Shown piece after piece: positions 39,301 to 51,300 of a stretch of 64,000 nt of DNA. Source of the DNA: Gavia stellata (lineage: Eukaryota > Chordata > Aves > Gaviiformes > Gaviidae); the NCBI RefSeq assembly GCF_030936135.1, contig NC_082603.1:33233236-33297235 (forward strand), read 5' to 3'. A model generated the notes under the pieces. That model was not told the origin of the DNA. It did not search any database and worked only from the letters and a program-made list of their open reading frames with translations. The first letter of the stretch is position 1. Each line of letters starts with the position of its first letter. The position numbers and the translations under genes were made by a program.

Positions 39301-42300
39301 CTGTAGGAGGCTTAAGGGGGATGTAAGTTAAAGCAGGAATGCTTTTAAGGAGGTCAGTAAGAGGGGAGGCTTGTCCTTGATGTTGTGCATGAACAACCCA
39401 AAAAGGGTGCCAAAATCATAGTCATGTGGCGTGATTTCTTAACTTTCTAAAGGCCAGCAGTGATCCAGCCTGCTGTCTGGGTGGGTGAGGTGTCAGGAAG
39501 GGCTAAAGCCACGCAGGAACAGCTGGGCTAAGCCCAGCTTTAAAAATAATGACTAAATATCATTGGAGAAACATCTGCACTGCATGCAGCAGGCAAGGAG
39601 AAATGAAATAACAGAGGAAAATTATACTGATTGCATTAAGTAAAGACAGCAATCTTGACTATTACTTCTTTTTGGTCATTGTATCAACAGCTAGCATAAG
39701 CAGGAGCAATGTAATCAAAAAGTGATGGTTAAAAATTATCCACCCAGTTTTACTATGTAAAACTCATAGCTGAAAGGGAAGCAAAATGCTATAGCATCTA
39801 ACGTGAGCCTAGGTAAAAAATCAGATCAAACAGTGTCATCCCCCTTTCTTTGTAGCATAAGAGGCTTTTGCAGGAACCTGGTAACTTCTGTTTCTTTTAA
39901 TACAAGAAATCTTAATTGCTGTTCTTAATGCAGAGTGATTTGAGAGCCTTCATCTCACTGCTCCTAAGTGACTTGGTGATTTTGAAAACTGAATAAATGT
40001 TTCTCAGCAAAACCGTTCCAAGAGTTACAAAAATCTTGGCAGATAATACAGTAAATCAGCTTGAATGATTTGCACAACTGTGAGTGATGTTTTAGAAGCT
40101 GCTGGCCAAGAGCATCCAGAACTTTTGTCCTCACTTGGCTTTTTTCTTGGTCCGTTGCATACCTTTAACGGTAGAAATATAAGCCTTGCGGTGCAGGACA
40201 GTGATTTCTTTCACGCGCATTGCAAATTATGTGAACTGACCCATGAATTGGCAACTAGAGGTGGAAATTGTGCTCTGCCTGTTGTTCGTCACTGACAGCT
40301 GCACACTGGTCAGTTAGGATAAATGCTGCCAGAGCTTTTGATTCACCGCCTAATGCATTTAGAGGGAGAAAGCTCTGCTGTGGACGGAGAAGTAGATACC
40401 AGATCTTTGTTTTGTATAAGGCAGCTTAGTTGAAAAGGTCTGGCCCTCGGTGAAACCTGTTGTTCAGACACATTTCCTAAATTGATAACGACGTTTCCTC
40501 GAGGGGCAGAGTCTGAAGATAAAGCCAGATATGGAGAGAGGGAAAAGGAGGGCTGGAAATGGACGGCCAAGAATTGGTAACATGCACAAGCAGCTACCTT
40601 CAGAGGCTCTCCCTTTTGTCACCTGGCATGTTATTCTGGAAATAAGAGTAGGTTCTTGGTCACATGAAAGGAGCAGGGTCAATTACAGGAACTTGTAATC
40701 AGACAATGTATTCAGCTAAAATGACAAAGCGTGTAGATTACTGCCACGTGACAAGATGGGTGTAGGTGTTATCCCCACCTTGTGAAAGAGGAGCTGTTAC
40801 ATGTCCTGCTGGGTGCTTCATGCACGCTCGCCGTAGGGTGAGGTACCCGTGGGGTACATCGTGGCAAAGACACCCACAAGCTATAGCAGCAACCATCATC
40901 TTCCCTTCTCCTCAAGTTCAGAGGCACACTGGGAATAAGCAGAGGAGGAGGTTTATCCTGCTTCCTTATAACCTCTAGAGCAGACCTGAACAATGTACAC
41001 ATTAGGCGTGCATGTAACGGAGCAAAGTGCAGTTGTGTAGTACTGTGAGCAGCACTACAGGTGTGCCTACAACTCAGGGATGGATTTTGGTAGGTTCCCC
41101 CTTTGGAAATGAAGTTGGAGGGGTTTGCACTTGCATGGCCGATGTGGTATTTCCAGTCTGGTTGGCACAGAGCACAGCTGCACCCGTATGTTGCAGGAAC
41201 TGGTTTAAAGTTAACGTTTGGGTTTGACTCACTGGTTTTGATTTATTTTTAACAACAGAGCCAACAGAGTGTCCACAGCCACTTCCACCCTGCGCTTGCT
41301 CCAGTCCTCTCTACCATACAGAATTTTGTCAGCACGAAAAGATCTTCAGCAGATGTGTCTCAGAGGAACTCAGGTATAATCTGGGCAGCTGTCAGAATAG
41401 CTGTGTGTTATTTGCTTTCTATTTGTGCTGGTTTAAAAGCAAAACTGAATACGTGAATCTGGTTTTCCTATTCAGCCTCCCAGAAGACATACCACTGATA
41501 TTTTAAGACCCGAACACTTTCCAGCAGATGACATGATTTTTATGTCTACTAGTAGAGTAATGGCTCCTCTATTTTAAGTGCAGAATTCCTGCGCCCTGCT
41601 ATTCCCCGACGCCCTTGTCGGAGGCTTAGCACAGGCAAGGTTCTCGCATTAGAAATAGTTTTCTCAGGGAATAAAGCTGCCACCACTTCATTTATATCTT
41701 TGTTGCTCTTGAGTGTATAAAGGGGTGTTTTGTAATGAGAAAGTCACAATGCTCAGTTTGCAATTTGCAGATTTAGCAAGTGCTAAATCTACAACCTGCG
41801 GTAGCTTGTGGAGAGCCTGCACATGTGTGTGCTCTGACCTATGGCAGAAGTTGGTAACCTTTGCTCATGTCTGACTGTGGGCAGAAGTAGAAGACGTTTC
41901 TTCTGCCAGTTTGCATGCACTGGAGGAGGTGTGTGGTTTTTTGGGCAGCCTTTCTTGTGCCATTTTGGAGGGCCCTGCAGCACTGAGAATACATGTCTGC
42001 ACACCCTGATTCGGCGTCCCCGGGGCTGGGTTTCCCACTGCCGCAGACCTTGCTGCACCTCAGCGATCTTGCCTTCGTAACTCATAGAAGATACCTGCAC
42101 AAGCACATGTGCGTGGCAGTGAGAAATACTGATATGTGTTATTAAGCATTGTTAACTTTTGAAAGAGACTAATTCTGCCTGCTTTCTAAAAGGTTCTTAA
42201 AATAGTTTAATTAAAGCTGGTAGAAATAGGTGTTGGTATAGCAGAGCCCAGGACCTGACTACACCATCAGCTTTTAGGCTGTTTAGTCCCAGTTTGAATG

Positions 42301-45300
42301 ACGCCTTTGAAGTGTCCCCCTTTTTTTCTTTTTTGTTTTTTTTTACTGTTTTGAGTACTTTTAAATGTCCTATGGCTAGATACATGCCAGCCAGACTTCC
42401 TGGCTGTCTATTATTCACTAATACAGCACAAATTAGAAGAGGAAATCAATGGAACCTCAATAGTCTCAGACCAGCCGTGTGCCCTACCCTTTGTGGTAGG
42501 GACACTGTGATTTATGAATAATAAGCCAATCTTTAATTGAGTGAAATGCACAATAGGGCTTTTCTTCAGGCCGGCAGAGTGCTGCTATTCAATAGATTGC
42601 GGTGAGCAGTGGCTGTGCTACAATGGGCGTCACAGTGGCATCCGTCAGCTGGAGTGATTACATCCGTATTCATCTCTGGGTGAAACAGAAATCCCGTCCT
42701 CCTCACGTGAGCAGCACTGCCTGGTTTGGCACAGGAAGGCTTCGCTTCTGCTTGGTGATAACTCTGACTAGGCAGCAAGGGACCATTGTCACCTGACAGT
42801 GTTATCTCTTAATTATATTATCTCTTAATTACAGAAGCTAATTGTTTGTTTCTTTATTAGTAGGAGCAGATATGGGCCCAAGGACTGTGGAGATAACAAG
42901 GGTCAGTGAGTTATTTTCTGTCAATTCAAAAAGCTGACACCTTTAACTGAAGTTGTTAATTTTTGTAGCATTTCTCAGAAGTAAAATTGCATTATTTATG
43001 TTTGCAATAGGTTGTTGGATGTACGCCTGTGTAATGGGACCTGCATGTGTGAGGATGCGTGTGTCTGTCAACCCTATCTGTTTTCTCCCTGTTCCATAAA
43101 TCAAATGAGTCAGTTTTGCTATACCCTGAACATTGACCTCTACAAGTTGCCTCAGTTGCCAATGTTGTTTTGCTTGGCTTTGTTTTAGGGACCAAATGAT
43201 GCACTTGGTATCAGTATAGCAGGAGGGAAAGGAAGTCCATTAGGAGATATTCCCATCTTCATTGCTATGATTCAAGCCAGTGGTGTGGCTGCACGTACCC
43301 AAAGACTCAGAGTGAGTAGAGGGGTCTTCCCAATATTTCGTATTTCATCTGCCGTGTGTACCACAGAGGAGCCTCAAGCACTTCTGTATATGCCATCACT
43401 TTGATAATGTCTCATAGACTACTCTGCCTCTTTTTATATAAAAACAAAACAAACAAACAAAAAAACAATCTGCCCTTCTCTTCCCTTTTTAATTATATTG
43501 CATCTTGGGATAATGGCAATTGTTGCCCACATTGGAAAAGTGACGTTAAGAGAAAGAACATAAATGCATTTGCAGTGGTCTTTGAATGTATATGTTCATC
43601 CAGACCCAGGGAGGGCAGCAACAGGCTCTCTGGAAACCAGAGGTGTTTTGGGGACTGCAGACTGGGCATCATTTAGAGCTCAAACTGGGTAGAAACCAGA
43701 TCTGAAGTTAATTGTTTGGTCTTAAGGCCCTTGTAAAGAAATGCCAAAATAAGGCACTTATATCAGACCCACAGGATATGTGGGTTTCCAGGAATGACCG
43801 TGGTGAGCACTTGCAGTTTTGGAGAGAGTTTCAAAGAATCATTAGTGTTGAAAAGAACTTATTATGCAGATACATAGGATTGCTTTGGCCCATGAGATTC
43901 ATTAGTACATGCGGCTACATTCATGCCATGTCTCTGATAGAATTACACAATAGCACTATGTCCAGGGTCAAGATCATTTTTATGTATAAGAAGAAGAAAT
44001 CATCTAGGTTAATTAGATTAATACCAGAAGTGCCTGCTTTCCTATACTGCATTCAGCATGTGCCTACGTATTCTGTTAAGAACGTGAACTTGTCTGCACA
44101 TATAGACGCTAATGAATCCTTTCTGGATGGGAGGACAGCAGCGAAAATCTCACTCTCTCTGCTTGCAAATGGAAATAGCAAAATACAACCCATCTTTGTT
44201 TCTCTGATCGCATTGTTATTTTTAAAAAATCCATATTGTACTTGCTCTGAAGAATGGTAAATGATCACTAGCAATGCAGAATTCTCACAAAAGGGATCCT
44301 GCAAAAGAGAAGCATGACTGTGCAGTGCCAAGTTCACAAGGAATTTTAAGCATTCTTAATTTTAATTTTCCCTAATGCTAGTAATTTTCCATTACTGTTG
44401 TACTTTTAGGTTGGAGATCGGATTGTCAGTATTAATGGGCAACCTTTGGATGGGCTGTCTCATGCAGATGCGGTTAATCTACTAAAGAATGCTTATGGGA
44501 GCATAATCCTGCAGGTATGGTGATAAATTGAACATGCAGCTGCATGAGGGTAGATAAATGGCGTTCAGGAAAAAAAAAACCCTAAGCATCACTGGCACAA
44601 GGCATCACAGAATTGCAGGGTGCTTGCTGATGGGAATTACACAGAATGAAAGCAAGAAATAATTTTCATTCAAAAATTCTTTATTGCCACTCATACAGGC
44701 TGTGAGCATGATTATATAGAAGCGTAACAAAGAGAACAAAATAACTTGTTGCTACACATGATAAATCAACAAGCTTCCAAGTTTTTTTTTTTTTAATTTG
44801 AAGTTAACTAGGAACAAGAAATTACGTGTGTGTGTATGTGTGCGTGCACGTAACTAGACTGTGACCAAACTGCCCACAGTGTTAATTTCCTTGTTCTTGA
44901 AAGGGGGAGAAGAAAGAAATACTAACAGCATTTACTAAAACTGATAGCATCATCATTAAGACAGCGCTGCCTAGAATTGATTATTCTACAGGTAATGAAT
45001 AATAACACTCGAGAGAGAAAACAGTGTTATCACCGCCACGTTTATACGCTAGCTAAAAGGAAGACACGTTCTGCCACTTTGGTTCTAATCGCTGCTTGCC
45101 AGTATATTCATCTCCAGTTTATTTTTATGTTTACACAAAGAAATGGGGAAAATACCTGCCAGCGAGAATTCAAAGTACTACTCATTTGCAGAGTTACTGT
45201 AACAATTGGAAAACAAGCTTAAGACGTACCACTAAAATCTACTCTAATTTTCTTTATCATCACAGCATATTGGATTGGAACGCATCTTGAGAGATTTTTT

Positions 45301-48300
45301 TTTAAGCTTCTTGCTTGCATTACAACACAAATGTGACTATAAAAAATGGGGGGGGGGGGGGGGGCGGGAAAAAGGAAAAGGAAATTAAATTATAATAAAG
45401 TTAGGTTTATACTTGCTTATTCTTTGTTTTGTCTGTCCATGAACTGCTGACCTGGTAAGTGATGAGCCAGTTCCAGAGCAGATGGTGTATTTGTGTAGTT
45501 CCATTGAAGTCAAAGGAAATACACAGATATCCACCAGCTGAGGATTTTCTGTTAAATTATAGTTATCATATTGTTACTAACGTTGAGTAATTTCACTTTT
45601 CATGTCAACAGTACTCCCTGAATAGAAAATGAAAGCTTGCTGCAGAGCCCAAAATTGCTAATCTTGAAAGCTGTAGTACAGTGTATTCCACCTCATCACG
45701 TATTTAAAAATATTCCTGACGAAGCACGCTGTCAGCTGGTCGCTCACATAAACAAAGAGGTTCTTCTAGAAATGTCTTTGGGTTTGTCAGTTGATGGGTT
45801 TTCTTCCGCATTTTTGCTCTCTAGGTTAAAATGGGATTAATACTTTTTACAGATGATACAGGTTTATTCTGATAGAATAGAGTCCATTTCCTTCTATTAA
45901 AGATCCATTACGTGAAGGTGGGATGTTATATTTTAATCTCGGCAGGGAGTAGTGTCGAAGCCCTGCCGTAAGCGTGGCGATAAAGTTACCTTACATGCTA
46001 ACTGCAGGTACTTCTCAATCACCGGATTGCTTTTTTTTATTAAAACAATCTAAATGGAATAATCCTATCACTGTGATAATCATGACTGATGTGTCATTAA
46101 GTAATTCTATTTATTATCAGGTTAGACCACTTCATGGCAAACTGCTTTGAAAGGTCAGATAATTGTGTTCAGTGGTGTGGAAAGGCTTATTATCAGTACG
46201 TCCTGGGAAGGATGGTAAAGGAGTTTGCAAATGCTGTTTGCAAATGGGAGATTAGGGTCTCAGGGGAACAATCATCCCTTTCGGCTGTTTTGATGCTTTG
46301 GTTTAATTTAATTTCTTTTCTGCAGGTGTAGTAATGAGATAAGGGGAAGCTTTTTTACAAGGTTGTTGAACTCTGATACTGCCAAGCGAAGATTTTTGAA
46401 TATAGATTTATTTTGCCCTCATTTTTATTTAACTACAAAATAAGACAAATACCGGCTGGCACTCTTTCCGCTACTGCAATGGGAAGGAAAACTTAACAGC
46501 GTCTTTGCTGGCTGAGCCAGGTGCAGCTATCTTGTCTGCTGGACCCCTTCATTTAGGGCATCCGAGAACCTGAGTCCTGGGATGCAAAATCTGCATGAGT
46601 ACTAATCTTCCTTCCTAGAAAATGCTGCCACCCTCTTGGCTCCAAGTGATTAGAAAGAGAGAAATGTTGTTGTGGAAGAGTTGTGAGCATTCATTTAAAA
46701 CGGGGGATTTATAGAATGGATTTTTTATTTTGAAAAGGTACGTTTCCCTTAAAGCCATGTTCACAGCAAGGAGTGGAAAAAGTAGCTGTTTAATTTTGAT
46801 AAAAGAAGGCCATAGATAGATAGATAGAGGAAATATTGAAAATATACTTACTACATATTTCTCACTGTCTCTGAGCCAAACTCCTGCGCTGTACAGTAAG
46901 CGTCAAGCAGAGAAGAATATCTCATCAGAAGGAGATGGAGTTAGGGGATAACTATGGCATGTAGTTGTTAGGAAATTGATGCCCTTTCAGCTGTGAATAC
47001 TTAAAATCCAAAACACTTCATAGTGGTTTCCTCAAATTTTTTCCAGAAAAAAGCAAAGAATAGAAAATTAGCATGCAATGAAAGGTTTAAAAAAAAAAAA
47101 AAGCTAGAGTGGGCAGTTTGTGTTTAATAAATCCCTCTGGTCCTGCAAGCTACAAGCTTTTATCCTTATGAGGCTAAACCCCTGTGAATGGCAAACCCCA
47201 GACCTCAGCGTGCAAGTAACTGTTTTCTCAATACGGCCATAGCCATATTTGTAATTAACCTATACAACTTTGATATGGTTGCTTTAAAAAGCCTGAGCAA
47301 GTTTGCTGCCCCACAACCTGTCAAAATGTCATTAACTATTAATTACTGTGCGTGGTGGTAATTCACGATGGTTTCAGAATAACACAGGAGCCAGCATTGG
47401 GAAGTTTAAGCATCCAGTTTGTTGGATTCATGCTGGAAATTGCAGACAAGATGAAACCAAGGACTCATTTCTTCCCCACTCAGCAAACCAACCAATCTGA
47501 GGTATTTCAGGGCCTTTGCCCCATAGCCCAATAGACCCTTGGATTGCTGTATTTTGTTAAAGACTAAGGTGCTCTCTGTGGGAGACCTTTACTTTCAAAC
47601 TCCATCCTGGACACCTTGTGTTGACTGTGAGACGTACCTATTTCCTTGACAAAGTAACCTCTTTCTCTGGATTATTCAGAAAAACTGTTCCCCTCTGCTC
47701 AGCGTCTGAGCGATAGTCATGTAAAGGCAAGAGAAAGCTTCAGAGCAAAGTTTGCATTTAACCTCCAGAAAGGTGGCTACTATTAACTCTGTTATTTGAA
47801 AGTATTAAATTAGTAGGAAATTTAAGAGAGTAGGACTTGGGATTTGAAATTTGCTTGGAAAAAAATCAACGATTGATTTTCCTAATGTATCAGCTATTTT
47901 CTGCATGCCAAGATGTCTTTGCTATTAAGTGAACACACATTCATTGCATCCTTCTGTTTAGGTTGTGGCTGATACCAACATCAGTGCCATTGCTACCCAG
48001 CTGGAGAGCATGTCTGCGGGATGCAACCTGAACTCTTCTGAGCATCCTTCTGAAGATCCCGAGTAAGTTTGTACTTAGTCTGCATAACTGAGGTGGATTT
48101 CTATGCCTCATGCAAGGGAAAAGCCTAGGCTGGTGAAGGAGGTCTCTCCCATTTGCTTTTCTCTCCAATTTTCCATCATCTTTAAAATGGTAACTGTGAC
48201 CTTCTCCAAGCTGATTACAGACTGGTGTCCATCTTCACCTGGTGGCAGAAATTGCTTGAGTAAATAAGCACAAAATGCATTTCCAAGCACTAGTTCTGGA

Positions 48301-51300
48301 CATATTTTAAAAAAAATTATCTCCTTTCTTTTCTAATGTGTTATACTGACATGATAGTTCTGCCCTTGTCTGTTGGCTTCCTTGCCTCAAAGGAGTTATG
48401 ACCGTAGCACTTTGAAATAATTTTTCATTGGCAGACTAAGGCGAGAGGTGTTAAAAAGCCCGGTATCAGAGAGAAATGCTTCAAAACATGTCCCAGAACT
48501 TACTTTGTCTTTTGAATCTTTTTTGCTGTACAATTCGAAAAAATTTGATTAAAAAATTTACTACTTACAGCACTTCAGTATGGTGATGGAAGTTAGAGAT
48601 CTAGCCCTCCCATGGCCATGCATCATTCTCCATCGTGTGCTTTTTAGGGCAGCTTATAGCATTCCAGTTATCATTTTGAAATTCATTTGATTTTCATTTT
48701 GTTTCGTTAGCTTCATTATGTTCTTCATTTTCATTCTTTGATTCATTATATTTATTTTAAGAAGCTGAGATGCAAGTTGCTCCCCTTCCTTAGGGGTTTC
48801 TGAGTATAAAAGTTAAGCTATTTGTGCTGCATTCTCTAGTCTTACAATATGAGATACTGTTTTTATTGCTGCTCTCAAAGGAGAATTGCTTACTTCACAA
48901 AAGGATTGGTATTCTCTTTTCATATCAAAATAGTAAGGAAATCTGAATGTGAAAATGTGAAGCAGAATTAGGTAGGCCTATGCATTTGTTCTGTCCTAAA
49001 GAAATGGCGAGATATTCGTCATTGTAGGCTGCACCTTTGTATAGGTGGAAGATGCCAAACAGCTTTTGCCCACGATAATTCTTTCTAAATATGTAGAAAT
49101 GACTTTTTCGAATTTGAGATGGATATATAGCTATGAGTGGTCTAAATTCCACCAAAAATCTTCCTCCACTCAATGCGGACAGTAAAAGACCCTGAAGAGC
49201 AGTTCAGGGTCTAAGCAGTGCGCTAAGTGAGGGGCTCTTGGGAGTCAACCTCTGGGGTTACGAGGCACTGGGATGTAGGTCAAATATAGGTTGTAGAAAA
49301 CAGCCCAAATAGCCTGCAGTAGGGCTGAGACTATAAACACAAATGTTCCTGGCTGCATCCTGTCTATTAGACTCATTCCCCTGAAGTCATAAAATAAAAT
49401 TATGCTGTAAGGAAATTGTTGCAGTTGCCACTTACGCAGACTAAAGACGACAGCTTGGCCGGTAAGAAAGCAAACTCTCCTTTACGTACGTGCAGCGACT
49501 GCAGATGAGGGGAGTCTCACTTCTGCATCAGAGATAAGTGCTCTTGTTGAGCTCTTATTAAAAATAAGTATTTTCAAAGTGAGGAGCTGAAGTACATGGA
49601 ACAGCATTTGAACTCCAGGCTGCACAGGAGAGTATTTCAGCACAAGGACAAGAGTCATCGTTTGTGACTGTATGAAAAACTTCTTGACAGATAAATATCT
49701 CTGTAAGTGTTCTTTCTGCATAAAGTCCCCAGAGACAGACACTGCTATTCTAAGTGGTATTTATTGTGTTTTCAGAGCACCTCAGCCTAAGATTATTACT
49801 TTGGAGAAAGGCTCTGATGGACTGGGATTTAGTATTGTAGGGGGGTATGGAAGTCCCCATGGAGACCTGCCCATTTATGTCAAGACTATATTTGCCAAGG
49901 TATCTTTTTTTTTGTTGTTTTCTCCCTTCTTCTGTATTATCTTTAAAAATAAACCTAAGATTTGGCTTGGATAATATATTATGTAGTAGAAAGCAAAATG
50001 TACTAAGTACATTGATGTGAGTAAGTGGACCCAGAACTCACAGCCAGCTTCTCAGTTTATATTTCACATTACTGATGGCTGAAACAAGATACTTTATCTC
50101 AGCAAAATTGCTCTGTGTACTTGGGAAACTTGGTTTTATACATTAAAATATTTATAAGGCAGTTTTATATCTGTAAATCTCAAAGTGCTTTCCAAGAGGT
50201 ATGGAGGCATCACTTTTCCCACTGTACAGGAGAGGAGGCAGTTGCAGAGATGCTGTATCTTTGGGGCCGAGCTTCAGCTGCAAAACCAGCAATAAGCTCC
50301 TGGGCTCAGATAGTCACTCCCAATGAGGAAAAACACCGAAAAACAAAAACGCCATACCTTGTGGCTTCATAATGAATTTGCTTAGAGATCAGTCCTGGCT
50401 TTAGTTATTCTCCCTTACTTCCAGCTTCTCTTTCATGCCTCTTCGTGAGTACTCCACTCCCATGTGCTGGAGCCGCTCATGGTGCGACTGTCTCAGCCCA
50501 TCTCTGACCCCAACCCTGAGTGTCAGGGGGGACTTGGGGGTCCCAGCCAGGTACAACAGTGCCTCTGGCCACACAGGCTGAGGAAGAAACATAGTAGAGC
50601 CCAGCCTCCAGGCAGACAGCCCCAGAATGGCCACTGGTGCAGAGGGAGAAGTGCCCCTTGTCCCACCCATCCCCTTGCAGGCAAGGTACTCAGCACGGGC
50701 CAGCAAGATACATCAGGCATGGCCACATGAAGGGAGTTCTGGAAATGGGGGGTAAAGTAAAACAGTGGGAACTAGGAATACTTTACATAAGTAACCTTGA
50801 AGTCAGTCACACACAGTTTTTTTGTCCTGTGCCTACTTGCTGTCACTCGTGTCAGCACTTCTGGCAGGGCAGATGACATAATTAAGAAAACTGCATCTAA
50901 AGGTGGAGAAGTCGTGTCTCCTCTGCTTCTGCGATTGTGGGGCTCAAATCACAAATATGTGGTCTTTTTACAATTTTCAATTACTAACACAGGAAGATAT
51001 TGTGTCTTTAAACCGATGCTTAGATTTACAAGTTTCTAGATGTGAGCACAGCTGAGAAACCCTAAATCGAAGCTAGAATACACTGCAGTCACTGGTGGGG
51101 CCATGGAGCAGAAATGGACACCATGAGCCGACCTCTGGGCAGGGCAGGGCTCAGGATTTAGATAAAAGAGCTGCACTGAGGCCTCTGGAGGAGAACAGCC
51201 ATTTCTAAAGCTCTGTGGGAGCTTCTTAGGACCTTCAATGGAGCCCAGCTCCATCTGGAGCTTGGGGCAGTGCCCAGGCTGTTCTGCTGCATGAGCTCTG

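Larger units (their letters stand above)
44515..47961 (+). other. PATJ: PATJ intron
   Basis: Holds a G17 run at 45348-45364, a short GATA microsatellite at 46812-46828, a GT-rich tract near 44826-44850 and an A run near 47089-47102. No gene seen. Confidence 0.85.

Noticed and set aside
43832..43860. Short similarity to the CR1 3' end (GAATCATTAGTGTTG)
   Set aside because: Only about 25 bases match and it breaks off at once; too short to separate from chance.
43712..44260. 182-codon open frame on + between the two PDZ9 exons
   Set aside because: It starts at TTG, shows no domain or low-complexity signature of a real protein, and lies wholly inside a PATJ intron.
50401..50706. 101-codon frame on - and overlapping frames on +
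   Set aside because: GC-rich part of the last PATJ intron; no domain in any frame.
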